From contig JADKGL010000008.1 of the NCBI GenBank assembly GCA_016722295.1, positions 120,334 through 184,333 of the forward strand: a stretch of 64,000 nt of DNA. Direction: 5' to 3'. Made by a program: the position numbers and the translations under genes. This DNA is from Saprospiraceae bacterium. GTDB lineage: Bacteria > Bacteroidota > Bacteroidia > Chitinophagales > Saprospiraceae. Under the pieces are notes generated by a model that saw only the letters and a program-made list of their open reading frames with translations, made no database searches and had not been told where the DNA came from. Numbering within the stretch: position 1 is the first letter of the stretch; every line of letters starts with the position of its first letter. Shown here one piece after another: positions 38,803 to 47,975 of this stretch.

Positions 38803-39006
38803 TCTATTTTCTAAGCACCTGACTATTAGTCACTTATATTTTTTATTTTAAAAAAACAATCCTTAGTCATAAGTAGAATTCAGAGTTTTGTTAAACGTAT
38901 TATCATCTTCAATTCGAAATTAAACAAATATCCTTCATTTTCTATTATACTCATAGCTTCATTTATAATTTACGAATACATTTCACGAATTATATACCTT
39001 TTGATT

Positions 39007-41220
39007 ATGAGGATTTTTTTAGGACTTTTACTATCACTTTTTATTGTTCAACACGGACATTCGCAACTTTTAACTGGGATAATTAAAGATGCTACTGATC
39101 AACCACTCGCCGGTGTAACTGTTTATTTTTTAAATACTTCAAATGGCACTAATACTGACCAAAACGGGGCTTTTGTTTTGATCAGGAAAAATAATGAAAC
39201 TCAATTAGTCATTGCATATACAGGCTTTAGATCTGATACCTTATCTATCCCTAAAGATCAAAATTTCCTTAAATTACAATTAAATGAAGGAACATCCCTC
39301 AATGAAGTCGTGATTCAATCGAAAAGGGAGTCTACTAGTTTTTCATTGCTTAATCCTTTAAACGTAGAAAGCATAAGTAGTGAAGAATTTAAAAAAGCTG
39401 CATGTTGTAGTTTAGCTGAGAGCTTTCAAACAGGAAACACAATAGATATTAGTTACTCAAATGCAGTTTCTGGATCAAAAGAAATTGTGTTTTTAGGGTT
39501 AAGAGGTCTTTATTCGCAATTGCTATTTGAAAACTATCGATTTTTCAATGGCATTATGACTTCGCAGGGCTTTGACTATATTCCAGGAACATGGCTAGAT
39601 AACATCAATATTTTAAAAGGTGCATCAACTTCTATTTATGGTGCTCAAAGCATGACAGGAGCGATCAATGTAGGATTAAAAAAACCAGACAAAGATCACC
39701 GAGTATTTACTAATCTTTTTGCAGATTATCATGGACGGTTGGAATTCAATCAACATTTCAATAAAAGTTGGACAGCTAGAAAGCATTCAGGAGTTTATCT
39801 CCATCTTTCATCGCATCGCGGAAATAGAGATCACAATAATGATGGATTTCAAGATGATGCAAGGACAAAAAAAATTGCAGTAATGCAAAGGAATACAATA
39901 TATGGTAGGAGATTTGAGGGACAGATAAATGTATATGGTTTGCATGAAGAAAAAAACGGAGGTCAGATCACTGTTCCTGCATTGTATAAATTCAATCAAA
40001 AAAACACTCATCTTCAACTCTTTGGTAATTTAGGTTATATTGGCTTTAGTAATCCAGACAGAAATTCAGGTTCAATATGGGAAGCTTCAATTTCTAAAAT
40101 TGATGCTTTTTTTGGGGAATCAAAAAATAAATTTGCAGCTAATGAATTTCGATTTAATTCGCAACTATTTTACTCCGAAATATTTAGTGAAGGAAAGCAC
40201 AAAATCACTTTTGGTCCAAACCTTACAATTAATATTGCAAAAGAAAAAGCTTCAGAATTTATCTCAGATACAATAGCATATAAAGAAATAACACCATCAA
40301 TTTTTTTTGATTATGACCTTGCATTAGGTTCAATCGAAAACACCGAATTAAAGAAATTCATGCTTACAATAAGTCAAAGAGTAGATTATATTAATTCCTC
40401 AAAATTGCTTTACATACCTCGAATTAGCGCAAGATACAATTTGAATTCAAAATGGACACTACGTTCTTCTATTGGCTATGGCTATCGATTACCTAGAGTT
40501 TATTCAGACAATATGAATTTATTTTTTATAAATTACAAACGGACTAAACTCAATATTCCAAGCTATGAAAGCTCAATAAATTATGGTCTTAATATTGTAG
40601 GAAAACCTATTCTTGCAAACAAAGAATTAGATATCAATTTAGATGCTTATCATACCATATTCCAAAACCAATTAGTAACTGATGTTGAAGATCAAGATCA
40701 CAATAACTATATTGTAAAATACTATAATGTCATAGGTAATTCAAGTACTACCAGTTTAGGTCTTACGATGAGCTACCCTGTATTTTCTTCCATCAATTTA
40801 AAAATAGGTGGAAAGTATATTGATTCAAAAACTGGCTTTATACATGGTCAAAAGAAAACTCCATTGATCCCGACATGGAGAGCGATGAGTACATTAGATT
40901 TCAATTCAAAAAACAAAAAATGGACAGCAAATCTTACTGGACAATATGTTGGCAAAATGAGATTAAATAATAAACCAAATAACCTTCCATTAAATGAAAA
41001 AAGATACAGTGAAGATTACTATCTAATTCAATGCGCATTAAATTATATTTTAGTAAATTGGGAATTCTATGCTGGATGTGAAAATCTTACAAATTACACG
41101 CAACATCATGCGATCTATTCCGTCAATGAGCCCTTGAATGAACGCTTTAATGCAACTGAAGTATATGCTCCGATAAATGGTATAAAACCATATATTGGAT
41201 TACGATACAAATTCAAATAA
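39007..41220 (+). CDS. TonB-dependent receptor with CC-containing plug (possible metal receptor)
   Basis: This 737-residue outer-membrane receptor has a signal peptide (MRIFLGLLLSLFIVQHGHSQ), a carboxypeptidase-like domain (GIIKDATDQPLAGVTVYFLN) and a plug with the unusual start FKKAACCSLAESFQTGNTID. The plug continues with IVFLGLRGLYSQLLFENYRF and INILKGASTSIYGAQSMTGA. The barrel ends GLRYKFK. The AACC-(S/N)-L-(A/S)-ESF plug is, from memory, shared by a receptor branch often found near HMA or HYC_CC_PP genes, so a metal-complex ligand is possible but unproven here. The ATG at 39007 is taken rather than TTG at 39001. It is monocistronic. Confidence 0.85.
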   Translation: MRIFLGLLLSLFIVQHGHSQLLTGIIKDATDQPLAGVTVYFLNTSNGTNTDQNGAFVLIRKNNETQLVIAYTGFRSDTLSIPKDQNFLKLQLNEGTSLNEVVIQSKRESTSFSLLNPLNVESISSEEFKKAACCSLAESFQTGNTIDISYSNAVSGSKEIVFLGLRGLYSQLLFENYRFFNGIMTSQGFDYIPGTWLDNINILKGASTSIYGAQSMTGAINVGLKKPDKDHRVFTNLFADYHGRLEFNQHFNKSWTARKHSGVYLHLSSHRGNRDHNNDGFQDDARTKKIAVMQRNTIYGRRFEGQINVYGLHEEKNGGQITVPALYKFNQKNTHLQLFGNLGYIGFSNPDRNSGSIWEASISKIDAFFGESKNKFAANEFRFNSQLFYSEIFSEGKHKITFGPNLTINIAKEKASEFISDTIAYKEITPSIFFDYDLALGSIENTELKKFMLTISQRVDYINSSKLLYIPRISARYNLNSKWTLRSSIGYGYRLPRVYSDNMNLFFINYKRTKLNIPSYESSINYGLNIVGKPILANKELDINLDAYHTIFQNQLVTDVEDQDHNNYIVKYYNVIGNSSTTSLGLTMSYPVFSSINLKIGGKYIDSKTGFIHGQKKTPLIPTWRAMSTLDFNSKNKKWTANLTGQYVGKMRLNNKPNNLPLNEKRYSEDYYLIQCALNYILVNWEFYAGCENLTNYTQHHAIYSVNEPLNERFNATEVYAPINGIKPYIGLRYKFK

Positions 41221-41237
41221 AAATAAAAACATACAAT

Positions 41238-41807
41238 TTAGAATCGCAACAATCCTTCATAAACCAAATCCATAGGCAATCCCATTACATTAGAATAGGA
41301 GCCTTCGATTCTGGAGATTTTACATAATCCGATCCATTCTTGAATGCCATATGAACCAGCTTTGTCAAAAGGCTTGTATTTTGAAATATACCACTGAATT
41401 TCATCATGGGAGAATTCGCGAAAAAACACTTCAGTTTTTGATGTAAAACTAACTCGTCGATCTTTATCCATCAAACAAACTCCAGTATAAACAGTATGAA
41501 TTTTTCCAGATAAAAAGCAGAGAATTCTATAAGCATCTTTTTCATCTGCTGGCTTTCCATAAATCGCTCCTCCTAAGGCTACAACAGAATCAGCAGTAAT
41601 TACGATTTCATCCGCAGTTGTTATGAAACTATAAGCCGCATCAGCTTTTTGATTAGCGAGATATTCTGCAATTTCATATACTGCAAGAGATTCCGGATAA
41701 TTTTCTTCACAATCTGTTTTTTGAACCCTGAAATTCAAACCTGCCTCCTCCATTAATTGTGCTCGTCTTGGAGATCCTGACGCAAGAATTATTGGTCGTT
41801 TGATCAT
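41238..41807 (-). CDS. Maf-like nucleoside triphosphate pyrophosphatase
   Basis: This 189-residue protein has the Maf start IILASGSPRRAQLMEEAGLN and later EIVITADSVVALGGAIYGKP (the TDTVV-type pocket, here TADSVV). GKIHTVYTGVCLMDK and YGIQEWIGLCKISRIEGSYS followed by NVMGLPMDLVYE complete the family. Maf enzymes hydrolyse dTTP/UTP or modified nucleotides to monophosphates and are linked to house-cleaning or septum control. It is the last gene of a run (ferredoxin, IscX, phosphatase, prenyltransferase, Maf), 11 bases after the prenyltransferase gene. Confidence 0.93.
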   Translation of the reverse strand: MIKRPIILASGSPRRAQLMEEAGLNFRVQKTDCEENYPESLAVYEIAEYLANQKADAAYSFITTADEIVITADSVVALGGAIYGKPADEKDAYRILCFLSGKIHTVYTGVCLMDKDRRVSFTSKTEVFFREFSHDEIQWYISKYKPFDKAGSYGIQEWIGLCKISRIEGSYSNVMGLPMDLVYEGLLRF

Positions 41808-41818
41808 TCTATGTTTTT

Positions 41819-42718
41819 TTAATTCAATAATACAAATATCAATCCTAACGCCATCATTATTTTGGCATATTGACTTAATTGATGAAATTCTTTGTCAGTG
41901 GATGATTTAATACTAAAATAGATAAGAAATATTGTTGGCAATAGTAAAAAAATTGAAAAAACAATTTTCATATTCATACTATGCAAACTATACATATAAA
42001 ACAATGCGACAATTGCAAAAAAGAGTAACATCATTATTGCAATTTGTTTGGCTCGAGGTACCCCAAGTGCTACTGCTGTAGATCTGCATTGATTCATTTC
42101 ATCTTGTGTTCGATCTTCAATATCTTTATAAATTTCTCTATAAAAATTTAATAAAAATGTAAAAATAAACAAATGCAAGAATGCATGAATTAATTGAAAC
42201 CACATCGCAGGATCAATCATTCTTAAAATCGTTAATTCATTCCAATAGGCATAAGGAACCAATAAAACAACCGCTCCAGTAAAAATTGCAATCAACACAT
42301 TGCCTAGAATAGCAACACACTTTAAACGATATGAATATAGCCAAAGAAAAAATACAGTTAATGGGTATAATAAAAATGAATTGTAAAAACCGTATCTAAA
42401 ACTGAGATAAACTGCAAATACAGCCCCTACAATCACTAAAAGAAAATAAACAGTGATCAACTGCTTTCTCGTAAAACTAGATTTAACTTTTAATGAGTTG
42501 GTTCGGTCTGCTTGATAATCATAATAATCGTTGATCACATTACCAGATGCACATACGATGCATGTCGTAAAAACCAACAATAAAAAATCGACCAAACTCA
42601 AGCTTTGACGTTCAAAGGAAATTGTATTGTGTATAAATTTATAATAAAGCAGAATTTGGGTGATAAAAATTAAAACTAAATTTTTCCAACGGAAAGCAAT
42701 TAATAAAGTGCTTACCAT
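41819..42718 (-). CDS. UbiA-family prenyltransferase (geranylgeranylglycerol-phosphate geranylgeranyltransferase-like)
   Basis: This 299-residue membrane protein has about eight helices. The first aspartate-rich motif NVINDYYDYQADRTNS (NDxxDxxxD) lies near residue 64, and a second, more degenerate one EIYKDIEDRTQDEMNQ near residue 197. The branch is that of archaeal-type geranylgeranylglycerol-phosphate geranylgeranyltransferase homologues common in Bacteroidota, whose lipid product there is unclear. It could instead prenylate another aromatic or polyol acceptor. The start overlaps the end of the KdsC-like gene by 7 bases. Confidence 0.8.
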   Translation of the reverse strand: MVSTLLIAFRWKNLVLIFITQILLYYKFIHNTISFERQSLSLVDFLLLVFTTCIVCASGNVINDYYDYQADRTNSLKVKSSFTRKQLITVYFLLVIVGAVFAVYLSFRYGFYNSFLLYPLTVFFLWLYSYRLKCVAILGNVLIAIFTGAVVLLVPYAYWNELTILRMIDPAMWFQLIHAFLHLFIFTFLLNFYREIYKDIEDRTQDEMNQCRSTAVALGVPRAKQIAIMMLLFFAIVALFYMYSLHSMNMKIVFSIFLLLPTIFLIYFSIKSSTDKEFHQLSQYAKIMMALGLIFVLLN

Positions 42719-43206
42719 TTTCCTTGGGCTTGGAGTATTTTCTCAATGATATCTCGTACGCATCCTTCTCCTCCATTGAATTCGCTTATAAAATCACTTA
42801 CACCATGCACTTCTTTCACTGCATCCTTTGGACAAGTACCTAAACCCACATATTCAATGCATTGAATATCCAACAGATCATCACCCATATAAGCAATCTC
42901 ACTTTCTTTCAAGTTCCAAAGTTGTAGCAATTCTTTAAGCACTGGCAATTTATCTTCTACTCCAAGATAAACATCTTGAACTTGTAGGATATCCATTCTT
43001 TTTTTAGTTCCAATAGATCGACCACCAGAGATGACTCCTATTTTTAACCCTAATTGTTGAGCTCGCTTAATCGCATACCCATCGCGTACATTCATACTTC
43101 GAAGGAATTCACCAGCTTCGGTGATCAGAATTCGATTATCAGTTAGTACACCGTCTATATCCAGAACAAGTCCCTTAATTTTATCAATGGATTGGTAGTA
43201 ATTCAT
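42712..43206 (-). CDS. kdsC: KdsC-like HAD phosphatase (3-deoxy-D-manno-octulosonate 8-phosphate phosphatase)
   Basis: This ~164-residue HAD-IIIA hydrolase has IKGLVLDIDGVLTDNRI (nucleophile Asp and acid/base Asp near the N-terminus), RDGYAIKRAQQLGLKIGVIS, and IAYMGDDLLDIQCIEYVGLG with the metal-binding DD. These are the features of tetrameric KDO-8-phosphate phosphatase, which acts before CMP-KDO formation in lipopolysaccharide synthesis. The ATG at 43206 (MNYYQSIDKIKG) is chosen as typical; ATGs at 43212 and 43242 are in frame but would approach or overlap iscX. The substrate is inferred from family; other sugar phosphates are possible. Confidence 0.85.
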   Translation of the reverse strand: MNYYQSIDKIKGLVLDIDGVLTDNRILITEAGEFLRSMNVRDGYAIKRAQQLGLKIGVISGGRSIGTKKRMDILQVQDVYLGVEDKLPVLKELLQLWNLKESEIAYMGDDLLDIQCIEYVGLGTCPKDAVKEVHGVSDFISEFNGGEGCVRDIIEKILQAQGKW

Positions 43207-43219
43207 ATGCATTAGTGGA

Positions 43220-43468
43220 CTATTGATTATCGCGCCATTCATAAACCCATTTCGCTTGGATTTGCTCTAGATGAGCTTCATTGCAATCTTCTTTTTTACC
43301 TTCAAAATTTGGTAGTGCCAATACCCATTCGATCAGCTCAGTGAATCGAATTCTATAAATTTTGCTTTCTGTAAATTCATCTCCAAAACGATGATATAAT
43401 TCCATTGCTATATCCTCATGGTCTGACCAATGTATAGGAAGGTCTTCGATATCTTTAAAATTGCTCAT
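43220..43468 (-). CDS. iscX: Fe-S assembly protein IscX
   Basis: This 82-residue acidic protein contains LPIHWSDHEDIAMELYHRFG (early part of the family), RIRFTELIEWVLALPNFEG and EAHLEQIQAKWVYEWRDNQ, a clear match to IscX/YfhJ. IscX binds IscS and iron and tunes Fe-S cluster assembly. It directly follows a 2Fe-2S ferredoxin gene (4 bases apart), preserving the fdx-iscX order of the isc operon even though iscS, iscU and hscAB are not present here. Confidence 0.93.
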   Translation of the reverse strand: MSNFKDIEDLPIHWSDHEDIAMELYHRFGDEFTESKIYRIRFTELIEWVLALPNFEGKKEDCNEAHLEQIQAKWVYEWRDNQ

Positions 43469-43472
43469 ACAT

Positions 43473-43814
43473 TTAATGTTCGTGGCCTATAATTCGAGAT
43501 TGATTAGGAACTTCAACTTGCAATACTGCATTTTCATCCAAAATAATACACTGACAAGCTAATCTAGACTCTAATCTTGGGTCGATCGCCCGATCAATAA
43601 AATCCTCTTCCTTATCACTTATTTCTTCTATGAATTGATCTCCTTTTTGCAAATAGATATGACAGGTAGAACAAGCACACACCCCGCCACAATTGTGATT
43701 TAGATGAATATCAAGTACTTCTGTCAACTCAAGAATAGATTTATTCTTGGCTAAAACCTCTACCTCTCTTGTTGGAATAGTCTTATCTTCAAAATGGAAA
43801 GTTATTTTTGCCAT
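43473..43814 (-). CDS. fdx: Adrenodoxin-type 2Fe-2S ferredoxin
   Basis: This 113-residue ferredoxin has the cluster cysteines in NHNCGGVCACSTCHIYL (C-x5-C-x2-C) and the fourth in LESRLACQCIILDENA, the adrenodoxin/Isc-ferredoxin arrangement. The C-terminal H is retained in IIGHEH. It likely supplies electrons for Fe-S cluster assembly, in keeping with the adjacent iscX. It is the first gene of a five-gene run to Maf. Confidence 0.93.
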   Translation of the reverse strand: MAKITFHFEDKTIPTREVEVLAKNKSILELTEVLDIHLNHNCGGVCACSTCHIYLQKGDQFIEEISDKEEDFIDRAIDPRLESRLACQCIILDENAVLQVEVPNQSRIIGHEH

Positions 43815-43934
43815 AACAGGATTGTAAACCTTTCAAAGAATTATTAGTTCAAAAATCCAACTATTTCTATACATTTGAGAAACTACTAGAGCTAGAAAAA
43901 CGTTATTTGATTTAATTTTTTAATGATTCGGTAT

Positions 43935-43942
43935 TATTTTTG
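43935..43942 (+). promoter_or_regulatory. Candidate -7 element for the CbxX/CfqX ATPase gene
   Basis: TATTTTTG is an exact TANNTTTG match, 17 bases before the ATG at 43960. A TTTG is present further upstream but at 25 bases spacing, longer than usual, so only the -7 box is proposed. Confidence 0.4.
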
Positions 43943-43959
43943 AATTAGAAAGAGATCAC

Positions 43960-46605
43960 ATGGAAGAGAGTTTGGAAGAAATCATCAAATCAGGCGACGT
44001 CAAGAAATTCAAGTTCAAAGAACTAAAAGTCTATGCCTCAACAGAATGGCTAGCTGACAATCGCAAAAAATATCGTCAAGTATTTGATCGGTTTGAGACA
44101 ACTTATATCTATGCCGAACTATCATTTTACAATAAATACTTTGAAAAAGATGCTTGGGACGCTGATATTGAGTTAAAATGCTTTAGTTTGATAAAAGCTA
44201 AAAAAGAAGTATGTAACCTCAGTTTCCGTCGCAAAATATCTAAATATGACCACACCGTTTACATTCGAGAAGGTTGGGGCAATAAAAAAGAAGGTTCTTT
44301 TTGGAAAAAAGGAAGCTATTACTGGGAAGCATGGCTAGACGGTGAAAAAATTGGTTCCAAATACTTTTATATAGAAGATCCAGGTGCTGGTCAAGAATTT
44401 GAGGAAGAACCTTACACAGAACTAAGTAGTTTAAAACTTTACGAAGGGCAATTCGACGACCTAGCTGAGTCAGATCGTCGCTATGTAAAAGTTTTTCAAG
44501 GTGAAGAAACTCGCTACATATACGCAGAAATAATATTGAAAAACAATTGCCTACAGAATACTTGGCAATGCGAATTATTCGTAAAATATCACAATGAAGC
44601 AAGAGAGCTCAAAGGCCAAGTCATTCGACTAGTTCCTGTGCGAAAAGAAGATGAGTTCATTACGATTACTGCAGGTTGGGGTTCTAATGTAAAAGGATCT
44701 TGGTGGCCAGGACTTTATACTGTAGAAGTCATATTTATGGACAAGTTATTGGCAGTCATGCCTTTTGAAGTTGGAGACGAATTCGAAGAAGGCGTTGCAC
44801 CTATTTCTTTACCACATTTACAGCAGCCATTGATTTTGCAAGGCAAAGAGGATGATACGGAGACATTTGAAGATTTGATGAAAGACCTCGATAAATTAAT
44901 TGGCTTACGAGAGGTAAAACAAAAAATGCGGGACTATGCCCATTTTGTGAATTTCATTAATTTGCGTAAAGAAAAAGGAATAATAGAAAATGACAAGATA
45001 ACACTTCATACCGTTTTCTACGGCAATCCTGGAACAGGAAAAACGACTGTCGCCAAAATGATGGGAAAGTTGTACAAAAAAATGGGTGTGCTATCCAAAG
45101 GACATGTGTATGATGCAGATAGAGCAGAACTCGTAGGCGAATATATAGGTCAGACGGCTCCTAAAGTCAAAGAAGTCATTGAGAAAGCCAGAGGCGGCGT
45201 ATTGTTCATCGATGAAGCCTATGCACTTGCGAGATCAAATGATGATAGCAAAGATTTTGGCCGAGAAGTAATCGAAATTTTGGTCAAAGAAATGTCCAAT
45301 GGACCAGGAGATATCGCCATTGTTTTAGCAGGATATCCTAAAGAAATGAAGTACTTTTTGGATTCGAATCCTGGGCTTCGATCTCGGATAAAACATTTTT
45401 ATGAATTCCCTGATTATATTCCACAAGAATTGTATGAGATAGCGGATTTTGCTGCTATTGAAAAAGGTGTAATTTTCGCTGAAGATGCTTTGAAAAAATT
45501 AAAATGGATCATCCTTCAGTCCTATCGCAAAAGGGATTCAAGCTTTGGTAATGCAAGATTTGTTTTTGATCTAATTGACAAAGCAAAACAAAATCTAGGT
45601 ATACGAATCATCTCCACTGGTCAATCAGTTGATGCAGATGAGACAGTCCTCTCATTAATTACGTTAGCTGATATAAATAAGATACAATTAGATCCTATAA
45701 AATCTAAACCAGAAATCCCTGTTGACAATGAATTGCTCACAGAGGCTCTACATGAACTAGATAGCTTGATAGGAATTAATTTAGTAAAAAAAGAGATCCA
45801 TGAACTTGTAGATATCGTGCGATATAATTTAAAAAGTGGACATGAAACTTTAAATCAATATTTCCTCCATACCGTTTTCTTGGGAAATCCCGGTACAGGA
45901 AAAACCACTGTGGCAAGAATTATTGCAAAAATTTATCGAGCACTTGGTATCATTGAGCGTGGCCATTTAGTAGAAACAGATCGCCAAGGATTAGTCGCAG
46001 GTTATATAGGTCAATCAGCTATAAAAACTGGTGAAAAAATTGATCAAGCGATTGGCGGTGTACTCTTCATTGATGAAGCATATTCTTTAACCATGGGACT
46101 AGGTGGACAAGGAGATTATGGCAGTGAAGTGATTTCCACTTTACTTAAAAGAATGGAAGATCAAAGGGGTCTTTTCTTTGTATTTGTCGCTGGATACACT
46201 GAACAGATGGAGACATTTTTAAAATCAAATCCAGGACTTAACAGTCGCTTTGATCGCGTATTGAAATTTGAAGATTACGACACCAATGAACTACTACAGA
46301 TCGCTCAAAAAATGTTGACAGAAAACAACAAAAAACTGAATGAAGAAGCTGAGTCTCATCTAAGAAATTATCTCGATTATTTGTATCGAACAAAGGATAA
46401 GTATTTTGCCAATGCAAGGGTAATCCGCAATTTAATTCAAGATATTGTCCGTCAACAACAAATTCGATTGTCAAAAGGTAATGCACCATCAGTCGATCCC
46501 GAATTTGATAAAATCATAACAATGGAAGATCTCGAAACAATCGTTATAGGCAAAGATAGACGAGATATATTCAACAAACCTCGCTTAGGATTTATGCCGA
46601 ATTAG
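43960..46605 (+). CDS. Double-AAA CbxX/CfqX-type ATPase with duplicated N-terminal domain
   Basis: This 881-residue protein has two AAA modules of the CbxX/CfqX (rubisco-activase-like, also EccA) type. Module 1 has Walker A GNPGTGKTTVAK near residue 356, pore-loop-like GEYIGQTAPKVKEVIEKARG and Walker B VLFIDEAYAL. Module 2 repeats this near residue 648 with GNPGTGKTTVARII and GGVLFIDEAYSL. Ahead of them are ~280 residues made of two similar beta-rich units (~18-130 and ~145-270), each with (Y/T)RYIYAE-type and GWG-x2-(K/V)-x-GS(F/W)W-type motifs. There is no signal peptide or membrane segment. Its client is unknown; it appears monocistronic. Confidence 0.85.
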   Translation: MEESLEEIIKSGDVKKFKFKELKVYASTEWLADNRKKYRQVFDRFETTYIYAELSFYNKYFEKDAWDADIELKCFSLIKAKKEVCNLSFRRKISKYDHTVYIREGWGNKKEGSFWKKGSYYWEAWLDGEKIGSKYFYIEDPGAGQEFEEEPYTELSSLKLYEGQFDDLAESDRRYVKVFQGEETRYIYAEIILKNNCLQNTWQCELFVKYHNEARELKGQVIRLVPVRKEDEFITITAGWGSNVKGSWWPGLYTVEVIFMDKLLAVMPFEVGDEFEEGVAPISLPHLQQPLILQGKEDDTETFEDLMKDLDKLIGLREVKQKMRDYAHFVNFINLRKEKGIIENDKITLHTVFYGNPGTGKTTVAKMMGKLYKKMGVLSKGHVYDADRAELVGEYIGQTAPKVKEVIEKARGGVLFIDEAYALARSNDDSKDFGREVIEILVKEMSNGPGDIAIVLAGYPKEMKYFLDSNPGLRSRIKHFYEFPDYIPQELYEIADFAAIEKGVIFAEDALKKLKWIILQSYRKRDSSFGNARFVFDLIDKAKQNLGIRIISTGQSVDADETVLSLITLADINKIQLDPIKSKPEIPVDNELLTEALHELDSLIGINLVKKEIHELVDIVRYNLKSGHETLNQYFLHTVFLGNPGTGKTTVARIIAKIYRALGIIERGHLVETDRQGLVAGYIGQSAIKTGEKIDQAIGGVLFIDEAYSLTMGLGGQGDYGSEVISTLLKRMEDQRGLFFVFVAGYTEQMETFLKSNPGLNSRFDRVLKFEDYDTNELLQIAQKMLTENNKKLNEEAESHLRNYLDYLYRTKDKYFANARVIRNLIQDIVRQQQIRLSKGNAPSVDPEFDKIITMEDLETIVIGKDRRDIFNKPRLGFMPN

Positions 46606-46850
46606 TGGAAAGTGGAAAGTGGAAAGATAATGGTAAAAGATAATGGTTAAAAGATAATAGTGAAAAGTAAAGTTAAAAGTGGAAAGTGGAAGTAAATAGT
46701 AAAGAATTAATCATCACTATTTACTATCGACTAATTACTAACAACTAACCACTATTATCCCATTAATCTTGTTCTGACAAAATAGTGAAAAGAGAATAAT
46801 GAAAAGATAATAGTTACTAATTAAAAGTGGGAAAAAATTGACAATCCAAA
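46606..46850. repeat. Low-complexity A/G-rich intergenic repeats
   Basis: After the ATPase stop, short variants of AGTGGAAAG, AGATAATGGTAAA and TAGTGAAAAG recur many times over ~245 bases. Within them ATAGTAAA and TTTACTAT (about 46697-46728) can form a hairpin. No gene is seen. The sequence looks like an expanded simple repeat and may be a dispersed element of the genome. Confidence 0.6.
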
Positions 46851-46858
46851 ATCAATAA

Positions 46859-47200
46859 TCAACTAGATGCTCTACTCCCAATTTTTAACCATTTTTTGAA
46901 TTTAGCAACCTTTGCTTTGGGAATTGTTATTGGAGATTTTGTATCTATTGCGGTGGTTACTTCCAATTTTCTTGCAGGAATAGCTTTAAATCCTAAGGCT
47001 AATTCACGTTTCAAGATCGTTTTGCGATTTGCTCTATAAAATACTACTGGATTTAATATTAATTCTAAAAATTCTAATGTAGAATTTAAAGGGATCTTTC
47101 GACCTGCAAATGTATATAAATAACAGATTTTATATTCTATTGCAAAAAATGCGATATCTGATTCTGGAACTGGAAAATTCGCTGCTTTTAACTCTACCAT
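46859..47200 (-). CDS. Stand-alone LytTR DNA-binding domain protein
   Basis: This 113-residue protein is almost entirely a LytTR fold: IAFFAIEYKICYLYTFAGRK, then IPLNSTLEFLELIL, VVFYRANRKTILKRELALGF (the conserved F-x-R-x-(N/H)R-x-x-I segment) and ARKLEVTTAI followed by ITIPKAKVAKFKKWLK. LytTR domains bind DNA as transcription regulators, usually fused to a response-regulator receiver domain. None is fused here, so it is either a single-domain regulator (known in this phylum) or a truncated gene. The neighbours give no target. Confidence 0.72.
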   Translation of the reverse strand: MVELKAANFPVPESDIAFFAIEYKICYLYTFAGRKIPLNSTLEFLELILNPVVFYRANRKTILKRELALGFKAIPARKLEVTTAIDTKSPITIPKAKVAKFKKWLKIGSRASS

Positions 47201-47405
47201 GATTTTAAACTTTATAGAATTAAGGTAACTAGTTCAACAAAAGGTTGCATGCCATTCAAAAAAAATAAATAAAAAAATTTGGAATCTACTAACTGCTAGC
47301 TGTTAGCAATAAAATTCTATTAAAGCACATGGTGCATTCGCTATAGAATTACCACTTTACAGTACTTAGCATTAGATTACGAAACTTATCCTATACTCCC
47401 GAAGA

Positions 47406-47975
47406 TCATTCTAGACATTTTTGGATCTTCTCAATTAGTTCGATTTTCCAAGATTCTATGTCTTCTTTTGTAAATTCATGGCGAATTGGACCTACCACAT
47501 TCATTAAAGTCAAATCCTTGGAAAGAATAAGTGTCTTTGGATACTGCTTTACTCCTAGAAGGTCAATATAAGATTTGGCTTCAACAATATGTTCAAAATA
47601 GAACTTTTTTAAACCTTGTATCTTTTCAGCTTTCGCAGCATCTTCAAATGTCATCGCTACAAAGTTCACGAGTGTATCTGAAAATTTAGATTGAATTTCA
47701 CTTAAAACAGGCATTTCAGCTATACAAGGTGCACAATTTGAAAACCAAAAATTTATAACTGTCACTTTCCCCTTCCATTGATTTACTTCAAGTGAATCAC
47801 CATTCAATGTCAACAATTTACAATTCGGAATAGTCGAGTCAATAAAAGAAAAAATAGCTTCTGGCTTTCTATTCTTCATATACAAAGCTACCTTTTGTTC
47901 AAAGCTTAACGTGTCTTGAGAAAAGGTATTCTGACAAATACCTACAATAAAAAATATAATACAAAACCATTTCAT
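47406..47975 (-). CDS. TlpA-like thiol-disulfide oxidoreductase
   Basis: This 189-residue exported protein has a signal peptide ending NTFSQ and a redoxin/thioredoxin-fold domain. KGKVTVINFWFSNCAPCIAE contains the CAPC active site near residue 82, followed by EMPVLSEIQSKF and a cis-Pro region KQYPKTLILSKD. Such proteins reduce or resolve disulfides in the periplasm, for example in cytochrome c maturation. Its start overlaps the upstream pnuC stop by 4 bases, so the two are co-transcribed. The specific partner is unknown. Confidence 0.85.
   Translation of the reverse strand: MKWFCIIFFIVGICQNTFSQDTLSFEQKVALYMKNRKPEAIFSFIDSTIPNCKLLTLNGDSLEVNQWKGKVTVINFWFSNCAPCIAEMPVLSEIQSKFSDTLVNFVAMTFEDAAKAEKIQGLKKFYFEHIVEAKSYIDLLGVKQYPKTLILSKDLTLMNVVGPIRHEFTKEDIESWKIELIEKIQKCLE

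Noticed and set aside
44240..44602. 120-codon minus-strand frame opposite the CbxX-type gene
   Set aside because: It is an antisense shadow with no signal peptide, promoter or family.
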